From: a virus
IMG/VR virus record: IMGVR_UViG_3300038369_000238
Location: 1-39,791 of that record
DNA: 39,791 bases
Strand: one strand, 5' to 3'
Shown here: positions 30,540 to 37,843 of the stretch, one piece after another
Layout of the letters: every line of letters starts with the position of its first letter
How positions within the stretch are numbered: position 1 is the stretch's first letter
Notes under the pieces: generated by a model
Seen by the model: only the letters and a program-made list of their open reading frames with translations
What the model was told of the DNA's origin: nothing
The model's database searches: none
Translations under genes and position numbers: made by a program

Positions 30540-32684
30540 ATGACAATTATTAGTTTCGTCAAGACTCTTCCAGAGAACCTCGTTTACGCACCTATATATA
30601 AAAAAGATGCACTAATGAAATCAGGCCGAAAGGCTACAGGTAAGAACCCATTAGAAGAATCATGGGAAAGAGATTTTGATAAGCATGATGTAGAACTTGC
30701 TATTGAAAAGAATCCTGATCTACAAGCAGTTGGACTTTATACAGGAATCAGAGGTAAAGGTATCGTAATCCTCGATATTGATAAAGACCATGCAGCATTA
30801 AAAAGAAAATGGTCTGAAACGCTTGTAGGTGCTCCTAAGATAACTTCTACTAAAAAAGATGCAGCAAAATATATCTTTAGCGTTCCAGAAGCTCTATGGG
30901 GTGAGGTAAAGGGTCATGGCCTTCGTAAAGAAGAAGGTGGTAATTATGAAATACTTTGGGGAAGAAGACAGGGTGTCATTTTTGGTGCTTACCCAGGTGG
31001 ACATAGTTCTGAAGAAGGTTTTTATACATTAACTGGTGATCTTTCAAAAATACCTGTAGCTCCTGCTTGGTTATTGGCTGAGATGAAAGCTCCTCCAAAA
31101 CCAATACAAAACAAAAAAGATTTAGATTTCAGCGATAGAACAGAAGATGAGATTGCTCAAATCATTCACGATTGCTTATCGGTTATTTCTCATCAGGGTT
31201 TAGGTAGTAGAGAACATTGGGTGAGAGTTGGAATGGCTATCCATTCTGCTTTACCTAACGATCTTGGTTTATCTTTATGGTCATTTTGGTCTGCTCAAGA
31301 TCCTGACTTTGCTGCTGAATGGGAAGATGCAGGAGATTATGATACTCCCTGCACTACTGCTTGGTATTCATTTAAAGGTGGTGGTATCGGATTAGGAACT
31401 CTTATTTGGTTAGCTGATAGGGAAGATCCTGAGAGACATAGATTCTCTGCTGAAAATAAAAAGATTGTCAAAGAAGCTGAAGAGAAAAAAGTTCAAGAAG
31501 TTAGAACATCAACTCTTGATTTTGGCGATGTAATTAAACGTGCCAAAAATATTCTTGAGTTGGATAACCCTGCCGAGATGAACTACAAGTTGAATACTTT
31601 GGCATTGAAAGCTGGTTATAGAGATCAATCATCTTTAGAAAAACTTATTGTCGATCAGATTCAATATGAAAGCCAGAAAGGTATTCTTGATATAGCTGAT
31701 CTTTTTGCATTAGATATTCAAAGGGAATACTTGATACCTGACATTCTTCCTACTCCTTCAGTTGTTCTTATATATGGTGCTGGTGGAGATGGTAAATCCA
31801 TGAGTGCTTGGACTATGGCAAAACATATTGCTACTGGAGATCCTTTCCTAGTTAGAGGTAGTAAAGTTCCTGTAGATCAAGGTAATGTTCTGCTACTGAA
31901 TGGCGATCAACCATTATCTCAATTAAAAGAACAGTTAGAAGAAGTTAACTTTCCTATTGAAAGCAACGTAAAAATTCAAACTGATTGGCAGTTGCAAAGA
32001 TATGCTCAGTTTATTAAGTTGATGCAAACTTATACTCCAAAACTAGTTGTGATTGACTCTTTGATTGGTTGTAGCGGTGGTAGAGCTTTTGATGAAAACA
32101 AATCAGACTTTGCTCAACCTTTGTATTGGCTAACTAGAAATAACGGGGTTCTCTTTCCAAGAACTACTATCCTTATCATTCATCACGCTAATAAGAATGG
32201 TGGATTTAGAGGAACTTCAGCTATCAGAGATGCTGTTGATGAAACTTGGAAGTTATCTAAACCGACCCAAGAACAAGTAAATAAGGTAGGTCGTAATAGC
32301 AGATTTATTACTATCGAAAAATCTAGATCTGGAAGAATGGGGACTCAAATGATAATGAAGATGAAAGATGATCTTACCTTCGCTATCGCTGATTATACTC
32401 CTGAAGTTTCTGATGATTCTGGATCTCCTACAACTGTTCAAGATAAAGTTCTTCAGAAGTTAAGGAAGATACACCCAGAAACTTATACCATAAATCAAAT
32501 GATTCACGATCCAATGGTTGATGGTAAAGATGCTGCGATAAGAAAATCGTTCCAAAGATTACTTAAAAAAGGTCTTATTGAAGTGTGTGTTGATGCCTTT
32601 GAAGATGATAATTCTACTAAGTCTTATAGAGCAGTCCTCGCACGGGGAGAGGGTGCATATCTTGTCCCATTAGAAGAATCTTAG
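30540..32684 (+). CDS. Bifunctional primase-polymerase / RecA-fold helicase
   Basis: 714 residues. The N-terminal PrimPol domain (about 10-190) has 'GIVILDIDKDHAALKRKW' with catalytic DxD and 'ITSTKKDAAKYIFSVPE'. A PriCT-2-type segment (about 205-300) has 'GSREHWVRVGMAIHSALPND' and 'AWYSFKGGGIGLGTLIWLAD'. The RecA/RepA-like ATPase has Walker A GAGGDGKS at about 413-420, Walker B 'KLVVIDSLIG' near 500 and sensor 'TILIIHHANKNGGFRGTSAI'. A winged helix lies at about 640-690. It likely primes and unwinds at the origin, with the iteron array at its 3' end. No separate polymerase gene was found. Confidence 0.9.
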   Translation: MTIISFVKTLPENLVYAPIYKKDALMKSGRKATGKNPLEESWERDFDKHDVELAIEKNPDLQAVGLYTGIRGKGIVILDIDKDHAALKRKWSETLVGAPKITSTKKDAAKYIFSVPEALWGEVKGHGLRKEEGGNYEILWGRRQGVIFGAYPGGHSSEEGFYTLTGDLSKIPVAPAWLLAEMKAPPKPIQNKKDLDFSDRTEDEIAQIIHDCLSVISHQGLGSREHWVRVGMAIHSALPNDLGLSLWSFWSAQDPDFAAEWEDAGDYDTPCTTAWYSFKGGGIGLGTLIWLADREDPERHRFSAENKKIVKEAEEKKVQEVRTSTLDFGDVIKRAKNILELDNPAEMNYKLNTLALKAGYRDQSSLEKLIVDQIQYESQKGILDIADLFALDIQREYLIPDILPTPSVVLIYGAGGDGKSMSAWTMAKHIATGDPFLVRGSKVPVDQGNVLLLNGDQPLSQLKEQLEEVNFPIESNVKIQTDWQLQRYAQFIKLMQTYTPKLVVIDSLIGCSGGRAFDENKSDFAQPLYWLTRNNGVLFPRTTILIIHHANKNGGFRGTSAIRDAVDETWKLSKPTQEQVNKVGRNSRFITIEKSRSGRMGTQMIMKMKDDLTFAIADYTPEVSDDSGSPTTVQDKVLQKLRKIHPETYTINQMIHDPMVDGKDAAIRKSFQRLLKKGLIEVCVDAFEDDNSTKSYRAVLARGEGAYLVPLEES

Positions 32685-32831
32685 TCGTACCAATAGATTT
32701 CAATGGGACAACTATGTGAGACAAGATAGATTGTCCCATTATAATTGGAACGTGAGACAACTTTACTTGTCCCATACCCTTGTCCCACACCAAATCAATG
32801 CTGTGGAGCGTGATTATAGAGAATGGGACAA
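32662..32831. repeat. Dyad-symmetric iteron array (candidate replication origin)
   Basis: Eight copies of TTGTCYCAY: forward at 32662, 32731, 32767 and 32780; inverted at 32703, 32716, 32752 and 32823 (leftmost bases). Six inner copies are placed with exact mirror symmetry about 32745.5 and the outer pair is off by 1 bp. The spacers are not conserved, so selection is on the nonamers, as for protein binding sites. It lies at the 3' end of the primase-helicase gene and fills the gap behind it. Confidence 0.8.
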
Positions 32832-32886
32832 TTTCAGCCACTCTCCCCAGAGAAAACACTAAATAACATTATTAGAATCTGAATCT

Positions 32887-32985
32887 ATGACTACAGAACA
32901 GAGAATTGAAGCCGCAAAACAACGAATTGCTGAATTGGAACGTTTAATTGAGTATTGGACAAAAGTTAATACAACGAGATTGTGA
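32887..32985 (+). CDS. Tiny coiled-coil peptide
   Basis: 32 residues (MTTEQRIEAAKQRIAELERL, then IEYWTKVNTTRL), a single amphipathic helix. No strong Shine-Dalgarno. Small 'RIAELERLIEYW' helices are frequent in phage small genes. Function unknown. Confidence 0.45.
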   Translation: MTTEQRIEAAKQRIAELERLIEYWTKVNTTRL

Positions 32986-33009
32986 TAATATAGTTTTAAA
33001 AAGATATTC

Positions 33010-33306
33010 ATGGCTCAATCTGGTAAGAATCCTCGAGGAAACAAAAAATATTACCATGTTTTGATAGACATAAATCGAGGAGAACTTTTCGATAAATACA
33101 TTAGAGAGGAACTAAAAGTTAAGCCTACGTCTTGGATTCGAGATATTGTTTATAAATTTTTACAAGACAATATTGATGAGAGAGAGTACAATGAAGCTCT
33201 AAAGAAAGATGAGGAAAATTGGAAAAAAGTTATTCAGAATCGATTACAAGGCAGGGCATTATCAAGACTTCTCAACTCAATCAACAACAAATCAAACCAA
33301 AAATAG
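33010..33306 (+). CDS. Ribbon-helix-helix-like small protein
   Basis: 98 residues. 'KKYYHVLIDINRGELFDKYI' (about 12-31) then 'KPTSWIRDIVYKFLQDNIDE' (about 38-57) gives a strand, helix and a second helix opening with a W-I-R motif, like CopG-type regulators. A helical tail follows. It could regulate the origin or neighbouring genes; unproven. Confidence 0.58.
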   Translation: MAQSGKNPRGNKKYYHVLIDINRGELFDKYIREELKVKPTSWIRDIVYKFLQDNIDEREYNEALKKDEENWKKVIQNRLQGRALSRLLNSINNKSNQK

Positions 33307-33389
33307 TTACTGATGGAACGTATAATTATAAGATCATCAATGGGGTTCGACATTGGTTATCAACTCCACCTGACACTTATGAAAAATGA
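33219..33389 (+). CDS. Small protein overlapping two neighbours
   Basis: About 56 residues if started at TTG 33219 (GAGG 4 bases upstream). The C-terminal part 'TDGTYNYKIINGVRHWLSTP' then PDTYEK looks like a compact fold. The stop overlaps the next gene as ATGA, which supports translation. The start is uncertain and may lie further inside; it overlaps the gene at 33010 by 88 bp. Confidence 0.5.
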   Translation: MEKSYSESITRQGIIKTSQLNQQQIKPKIVTDGTYNYKIINGVRHWLSTPPDTYEK

Positions 33390-33670
33390 GCGATTCTAAA
33401 AAACTAAGAAAACTAAAAGAGATAAGACGTAAGGATCTTGAAAAAAATCTTTTAGATGTAGAACTAAAAGGTTATGACCATTATATTTTTATAAATGAAA
33501 GAAACAAAGCTCAAGTTGTTTCAAAACAAGGTGGTTGGATTACAGAACATATTCGCACGGCAATTCTAAAATTTAATTTTGAAATTGATAAGACTGACTC
33601 TATGCTAGTTAAAGACTTTGAAAAAAAATATCTTAACGAATACGAAAAAATTTCTTCAAAGGATTTTTAG
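33386..33670 (+). CDS. Small basic hypothetical protein
   Basis: 94 residues. A charged helical N-terminus ('KKLRKLKEIRRKDLEKNLLD'), then a strand-rich core with 'GYDHYIFINERNKAQVVSKQ' and a helical C-terminus. It is coupled to the previous small gene by ATGA. Its 3' end overlaps the convergent gene by 38 bp. Function unknown. Confidence 0.62.
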   Translation: MSDSKKLRKLKEIRRKDLEKNLLDVELKGYDHYIFINERNKAQVVSKQGGWITEHIRTAILKFNFEIDKTDSMLVKDFEKKYLNEYEKISSKDF

Positions 33671-33908
33671 GTTTCACCTTTCTCATTTCAGCTACAACAC
33701 GATTAGCTTCTAGCTCAATTAATCTATTTAACAAAGAAGCCATAAAAATATCTTGGTCAAACTTCTTTCTAACCATATGAGTGCAATATCTTTTTATATT
33801 ATCTAAATCATTACTTTTCATAATCTCTCTACATTGCATTTCAACTTCTAACTCCAGTTCTGGAGGTGCTGGTTCGATGTCAATGTTGAGAAATTTAGTA
33901 ATTTTCAT
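33633..33908 (-). CDS. Hypothetical helical protein
   Basis: 91 residues, helical ('ELEVEMQCREIMKSNDLDNI', 'QDIFMASLLNRLIELEANRV') with a basic C-terminus (PKNPLKKFFRIR). It is coupled by a 4-bp overlap to the hydrophobic gene at 33905. It forms a short minus pair facing the plus arm. Function unknown. Confidence 0.62.
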   Translation of the reverse strand: MKITKFLNIDIEPAPPELELEVEMQCREIMKSNDLDNIKRYCTHMVRKKFDQDIFMASLLNRLIELEANRVVAEMRKVKPKNPLKKFFRIR

Positions 33909-34066
33909 GCTGGAGGAAAAAGTTGTTTTTCTAAAATTGCAACCGCTTTATCATCGAGTGTATTTGTCGTTTGTTTAGCTATTGTTTTTAATAAATCTAC
34001 TATTAATCTTTTTACAGCAGTTGTTGTTAAAAAGGTGAGTAAGATTGGTTTTAGAATCTTATACAT
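33905..34066 (-). CDS. Small membrane-associated cyanophage protein
   Basis: 53 residues (MYKILKPILLTFLTTTAVKR, then 'LIVDLLKTIAKQTTNTLDDK'). The hydrophobic N-terminal helix and the 'NTLDDKAVAILEK' end match small proteins I recall from cyanomyoviruses. It might insert in the membrane, but the segment is short. Function unknown. Confidence 0.62.
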   Translation of the reverse strand: MYKILKPILLTFLTTTAVKRLIVDLLKTIAKQTTNTLDDKAVAILEKQLFPPA

Positions 34067-34133
34067 AGAAAAAATATGTTTTACTTCCCAAACATAGCTA
34101 AAATGCTAGTATTAGACAAGATACTCAGCTTTT

Positions 34134-34556
34134 ATGGCAGAGAAACCAAAAGATTTACCAGAAAAAACAAAAGAATTAGAAGATGATAAGCCTGATTATC
34201 AGGAAAAAATTACTTTTCTAGTTTCTACTATTGCACAGGCATTTATCTTAACTTGGTGTTTATTAGTTTTGTCTCTTGGATATATCAAACTTCCTAATAA
34301 ATTATTTGGAATAGATATACCAGATCAGCCAAGAGTAGATAGTACTTTTGCTGCTGGATTGTTAGGAAATATTTTAGGTGGATTAGGAATAAGTGTTAAT
34401 GCAGCACAGGGAGCAAAGAAGAAAAAGAAAGAAGAAGGAGAAAATGGTGTTATTGGTAACTCTAATGGAGGCACTCAAACCATCATAATAAAGCAACCAT
34501 TAGAAATCGTCACAACAAAACCTGACGTAATCAAAGTCGATCCCACAAAAAAATGA
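34134..34556 (+). CDS. Membrane protein, holin-like or virion-associated candidate
   Basis: 140 residues. A charged N-terminus (about 1-24) is followed by one hydrophobic segment ('ITFLVSTIAQAFILTWCLLV', about 26-45, extending to LSLGY), a Gly/Leu-rich stretch (about 73-88) that may be a second membrane or amphipathic segment, then a Lys run and a polar tail. It leads the secreted-protein trio. One or two membrane segments plus the charged end allow a holin role, but nothing proves it. Confidence 0.6.
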   Translation: MAEKPKDLPEKTKELEDDKPDYQEKITFLVSTIAQAFILTWCLLVLSLGYIKLPNKLFGIDIPDQPRVDSTFAAGLLGNILGGLGISVNAAQGAKKKKKEEGENGVIGNSNGGTQTIIIKQPLEIVTTKPDVIKVDPTKK

Positions 34557-35071
34557 AAAAACTAATTCCACTTTTACTATTAGCAACAACACCTGCTTAC
34601 GCTAATATCAAACAGGAATTTGTAACCTCTGCACAAATTTCTATTGACTCACCTTATGTAATTACAAATGCAGCACCATCTAGCTACAGCATAAGCGGAA
34701 ACAATATCACTACATCTACAGGAACTGGAGATAATATTGTAACTAATGGAATTGGTGGATTAAATCTTGGTAGTTTCGGTAATAATGGAGCACCAAACGC
34801 AATACATACAAATAAAACAGTAACAACTGCTGGATCAGCGTTCTCTTTATCGGAAAGTTATCAAGCTGGAGATGGAACACAAACTGCAATCACTCCTTCT
34901 AGCGGTATAGCAACTCTTCCTGTTCTTGGAGGTCAGACTACTGTTATCTCAGGAGGTACTGCTGGATCTCTTGCCCTAACGTCATTAAGTTCGGGGATTC
35001 ATACCTGTACTGCTGGAGGGTCAGGTACAAGCTGCGTAGGTTCAACTAAAGTAACCATAACCATAGATTGA
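34553..35071 (+). CDS. Secreted or periplasmic protein of cyanophage type
   Basis: 172 residues with a clear Sec signal peptide (MKKLIPLLLLATTPAYA, cleavage likely after AYA). The mature part is Ser/Thr/Gly-rich and beta-like ('NNITTSTGTGDNIVTNGIGG'), with a C-terminal Cys pair (HTCTAGGSGTSCVG). It resembles cyanomyovirus proteins of unknown function. Probably exported to the host periplasm or surface. Confidence 0.68.
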   Translation: MKKLIPLLLLATTPAYANIKQEFVTSAQISIDSPYVITNAAPSSYSISGNNITTSTGTGDNIVTNGIGGLNLGSFGNNGAPNAIHTNKTVTTAGSAFSLSESYQAGDGTQTAITPSSGIATLPVLGGQTTVISGGTAGSLALTSLSSGIHTCTAGGSGTSCVGSTKVTITID

Positions 35072-35505
35072 CTAGACTTTGGTTATTAGTTTTACTATTA
35101 TGTCCTATAAGAACATTTGCTGTTCCTGTAGTTCCACAATTTCGTTCGGGTAGTTCTCAGACAAGCTCGACCTCAGAATCAGTAATAAATGAAACTATTA
35201 CAAGTCATCAGTATCGAACAGGATATTCATATTCTGCGTCAGGGCATAATATTGAAAGTAATGACATTAATGGATATATCAACCCTACAGCTACAACTCT
35301 TACAGAACAAACTGTTGGAGGGGTAAGTTTTAGTTGGACTTCACCAAATCTCGAAGCAGTTCCAAGATGGAAAGTGGTAACTCCAGGGGCAGCCTTTTCT
35401 CTTCAAGAAACTCTAATAACTCCAGGGTTAGATACAGTAACCACAATAACAAGGACAATAAATACAACAACCACAACAGAAACTACAACTACATTTGGGC
35501 AATAG
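35068..35505 (+). CDS. Secreted protein of cyanophage type
   Basis: 145 residues with a Sec signal (MTRLWLLVLLLCPIRTFA). The mature part is Ser/Thr-rich and ends in a long Thr run. The ATGA overlap with the previous gene indicates coupling. The two proteins look like diverged relatives in organisation (signal plus Ser/Thr-rich beta region). Function unknown. Confidence 0.66.
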   Translation: MTRLWLLVLLLCPIRTFAVPVVPQFRSGSSQTSSTSESVINETITSHQYRTGYSYSASGHNIESNDINGYINPTATTLTEQTVGGVSFSWTSPNLEAVPRWKVVTPGAAFSLQETLITPGLDTVTTITRTINTTTTTETTTTFGQ

Positions 35506-36083
35506 CTTTAATTCTTTGCCCTGCAAGGGTTTTGGCTAATACAACTGTTGCATCTCCGAGCAGTAACGCACAGGGCGTGGTAAATAACAATGCTACAATG
35601 ATAACCCCATCAGCCATGCCTTCTTACAAAATGAGTCAGGGTATTGTCTGTGCCTCTCCTAGTCTTACTATCACTCCATATGTAACCGATTCTCACACAT
35701 TCTCTTTACCTAGAGAAACTGTGACCAGACAAAATATATATGATGAAAATACTGGAGAGATAAAATATGTACAGGAAACTCCTAGATTTGAGAAAGAAAA
35801 CTTTAATTTAAATTATGGAATCTCTGCTCAGATAAATATTCCACTAGGAAAATCACCAGCTCTTTGCCATGAAGCAACAGCAGTAAATATTGAAGCTCAA
35901 AAACTATTAATTAAGAAAACCAAAATGGAAATTAGTCTCTATCGTTTGGAGCAATGTGCAAAACAGGCAAAATTAGGTGTTACTTTCAAACCTAATACTC
36001 CTAGTGCTGTTACCTGTGAAGATATTATTGTTACTATCCCACCAAATCAGGTTATCCCACATACTCATAAATTAAAGCAGTAG
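35493..36083 (+). CDS. Secreted protein of cyanophage type, start codon uncertain
   Basis: The reading frame is open from 35334 (249 residues), but its first 50 residues are an out-of-frame reading of the previous gene. The signal-like segment 'IWAIALILCPARVLA' begins at ATT 35493, or ATA 35502, which overlaps the previous TAG stop. No ATG, GTG or TTG lies just before it. The mature region has 'MSQGIVCASPSLTITPYVTD' and 'EKENFNLNYGISAQINIPLG', then Cys-bearing helices. It probably starts at a rare ATT/ATA codon by coupling, or is made by frameshift. Function unknown. Confidence 0.6.
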   Translation: MWAIALILCPARVLANTTVASPSSNAQGVVNNNATMITPSAMPSYKMSQGIVCASPSLTITPYVTDSHTFSLPRETVTRQNIYDENTGEIKYVQETPRFEKENFNLNYGISAQINIPLGKSPALCHEATAVNIEAQKLLIKKTKMEISLYRLEQCAKQAKLGVTFKPNTPSAVTCEDIIVTIPPNQVIPHTHKLKQ

Positions 36084-36150
36084 GCAAGCACGGTTAGACT
36101 TGCCCACCTAGACGCCCTATCCATTGCCTTGTCGAATAGGGTTCTTTTAT
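36084..36150. terminator. Intrinsic terminator region between convergent blocks
   Basis: GGCAAG/CTTGCC (36083-36104), then CCCTAT/ATAGGG (36115-36141) followed by TTCTTTTATTTT. It ends the plus-strand secreted-protein operon and overlaps the end of the convergent gene at 36147. Confidence 0.68.
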
Positions 36151-36788
36151 TTTACATTATCTTTTTTCTTTGTAAGTTTTTTAACGATATTTTTTATAGC
36201 TGGTTTTATTATATTGAGAATAAGAGGGCTACTCGCAGCCACAAGGCCAATAACAGCAGTAGAAACAATAGTGCTCGGTTCTGGGATGTATTGATCCACA
36301 AAAGGAACGTCTTCATATAGAGTAATGCACTCAATCCCATCATCACCTCTTTCATGTCCAATGACACGTTCCAATCGTTTTTCGTTACGAAAGTCTCCTA
36401 CTCTTTGCTGATTTTTACCAGGGCAGGGTTCTAATTCTATTGGTTTATCTTCTTTAATTTCTGGTATTTCTGGTTGCTTTGATTCTGGTAAGGGTGGTGT
36501 TTCATTATTTGTAGGAACTTCTTCTGTAATGACAAGATTCTCAGGTGTATAGTCAAGAGGAACGAAACTAGGAAATGGTACATCGCACGTTGTAAACACT
36601 CCATTAGGATCATCTAATAATAAATTACGATTACCAGTATTTTTTATATCTCGATGTTGATAAGTACAACCAGGAACATCAATATCAGGTGGTTTTGCTA
36701 TCTCAATGTAATGTGGACTATAGATTTCTGGAACGTCTGGAATGTATATCTCAGGAATTTGAATATCAGGTATTTCAATCGTAGGCAT
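36147..36788 (-). CDS. Cyanophage-type Pro-rich membrane-anchored protein
   Basis: 213 residues. The N-terminus is a repetitive Pro/Ile/Glu array (about 1-35, PxI and IPDV units). 'DVPGCTYQHRDIKNTGNRNL' (about 36-55) then 'LLDDPNGVFTTCDVPFPSF' follows, then a Pro/Glu linker, a 'NEKRLERVIG' region, and a C-terminal hydrophobic helix (about 177-200) with a Lys tail. The same order is known to me from cyanomyovirus proteins. It is likely anchored by its C-terminus. Function unknown. Confidence 0.7.
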   Translation of the reverse strand: MPTIEIPDIQIPEIYIPDVPEIYSPHYIEIAKPPDIDVPGCTYQHRDIKNTGNRNLLLDDPNGVFTTCDVPFPSFVPLDYTPENLVITEEVPTNNETPPLPESKQPEIPEIKEDKPIELEPCPGKNQQRVGDFRNEKRLERVIGHERGDDGIECITLYEDVPFVDQYIPEPSTIVSTAVIGLVAASSPLILNIIKPAIKNIVKKLTKKKDNVK

Positions 36789-36942
36789 CTCTCCTCTTAT
36801 ATACCTCTACATAAGAATCACATTTAGGACAAGAAAAATTACTAACCATTGAATATTCTTGATACAAAACAGGTTGAAAATCCTCTTCTATATCAGCATC
36901 AGCACCCCAGATTAGTTCAGTATTACAATGCCAGCAGTTCAT
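36775..36942 (-). CDS. Small zinc protein (MNCWHC family)
   Basis: 55 residues starting MNCWHCNTELIWGADADIEE, with a second pair 'FSCPKCDSYVEVY'. CxxC...CPxC makes a zinc ribbon. I recall this exact N-terminal style as near-universal in marine cyanomyoviruses, so it is a strong lineage marker. It overlaps the following gene by 14 bp and the preceding stop by ATGA. Function unknown. Confidence 0.8.
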   Translation of the reverse strand: MNCWHCNTELIWGADADIEEDFQPVLYQEYSMVSNFSCPKCDSYVEVYKRRDAYD

Positions 36943-37178
36943 ATTTGTGATTCACCCATGATTGGTGGTATTGGTAAAGATGGGCCAGTAAGATCAGGTA
37001 ATCCTTTTTCTAGTACTTTTGGCATCATACCTTGAACATTCCCAAGAATCTCGTTCATAACTCTTGTTTTAAACTGTTCTGAAGTTACATACTTGTAACC
37101 AAAGTACGCTCCACCACTCATGGAAGCTACCATAAGAAAAGAAACAATGCTAAGAACATTAGCTATTTTTTGAAACAT
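36939..37178 (-). CDS. Small membrane protein of cyanophage type
   Basis: 79 residues: one membrane helix ('IVSFLMVASMSGGAYFGYKY', about 11-30) then 'VTSEQFKTRVMNEILGNVQG' and a Pro-rich end ('LTGPSLPIPP'). It matches a small cyanomyovirus membrane protein by recall. The start shares two bases with a divergent plus-strand frame. Function unknown. Confidence 0.72.
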   Translation of the reverse strand: MFQKIANVLSIVSFLMVASMSGGAYFGYKYVTSEQFKTRVMNEILGNVQGMMPKVLEKGLPDLTGPSLPIPPIMGESQI

Positions 37179-37308
37179 GATTAAATTTGCGATACTGAAA
37201 GCACTATCTTTTACAAGTGTGCTTGTATTACTGCTTATTGTAGCCCTATCCCCTCTCTACGTCACTATGGGCTTAATGACAAGACAAATGCAGGAATCTA
37301 CCCGTTAG
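37177..37308 (+). CDS. Possible small membrane peptide on the plus strand
   Basis: 43 residues with one strong hydrophobic helix ('FTSVLVLLLIVALSPLYVTM') and a polar end. It fills an otherwise empty 114-bp gap, but its ATG overlaps a divergent start and no Shine-Dalgarno is seen. It may be chance. Confidence 0.4.
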   Translation: MIKFAILKALSFTSVLVLLLIVALSPLYVTMGLMTRQMQESTR

Positions 37309-37834
37309 GATCTTCTGGATATTGTGTCATATTAGGAGTTCCATCTTCTTTTAATCCATAAAGAGTAACTAAAGCTGCGGTATCTGCACAATTATCAATC
37401 TCTGTTTCTCTTGTCGCACAAGCAGTTCTAACCGCAGTTCTGTAAGTTTTTATTGCTGTAGGAATAGCTTTTGATGCTTCATATTTTCTTATAACGTACC
37501 AATCATATTTTGCTAACAAAGAACCAGCAGTTGCTTTTTCCTGTAACTTCAATACAGATTTAACACCTAAAGTAACAACCTGATTTCCATTTTCATCTTT
37601 TACTAGATTACCTTCTTGATCTTTTGCATCTACATCATCAAGTGCTTTTGCAGATCCATCGCCATTATAAAAACGATTATCATATACTGGATCGTCAGCA
37701 ACCTCAGTAATTCCGAGGTCTTTTTTCTCTTGTGCTGATGATAGTCTTAACCAGTTAGCAGGGTACTGAGTTCCATCAGATGTTTTAAATGCAACATCAA
37801 CAGCTAAAGGTGATCCGTTTAATTTAAAAGCCAT
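37298..37834 (-). CDS. Tail fiber chaperone/assembly-like protein
   Basis: 178 residues. 'AFKLNGSPLAVDVAFKTSDG' then 'TQYPANWLRLSSAQEKKDLG' opens the protein; a helical C-terminus carries 'KYDWYVIRKYEASKAIPTAI' (about 109-128) and regular 'REtEI...aADTAALVTL' helices. I recall this type in marine phages beside large fibers (DUF4376-like C-terminus). It is the last gene of the fiber operon, right after the LamG fiber. Role inferred. Confidence 0.68.
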   Translation of the reverse strand: MAFKLNGSPLAVDVAFKTSDGTQYPANWLRLSSAQEKKDLGITEVADDPVYDNRFYNGDGSAKALDDVDAKDQEGNLVKDENGNQVVTLGVKSVLKLQEKATAGSLLAKYDWYVIRKYEASKAIPTAIKTYRTAVRTACATRETEIDNCADTAALVTLYGLKEDGTPNMTQYPEDPNG

Positions 37835-37843
37835 AACTCTATA

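Noticed and set aside
19659-30543. 14-bp match AGAATGATACATGA at 19659 and 30530
   Set aside because: A few exact 14-mers are expected by chance in an AT-rich genome of this size, and the contexts differ.
32617-32859. 80-residue minus-strand frame over the iteron array
   Set aside because: Its repeated MGQ and LSH units are translations of the iterons, and it runs antisense to the helicase gene end.
33340-33375. GGTTCGA resembling a tRNA T-loop
   Set aside because: No acceptor, D or anticodon stem can be drawn around it, and it lies in a coupled small reading frame.
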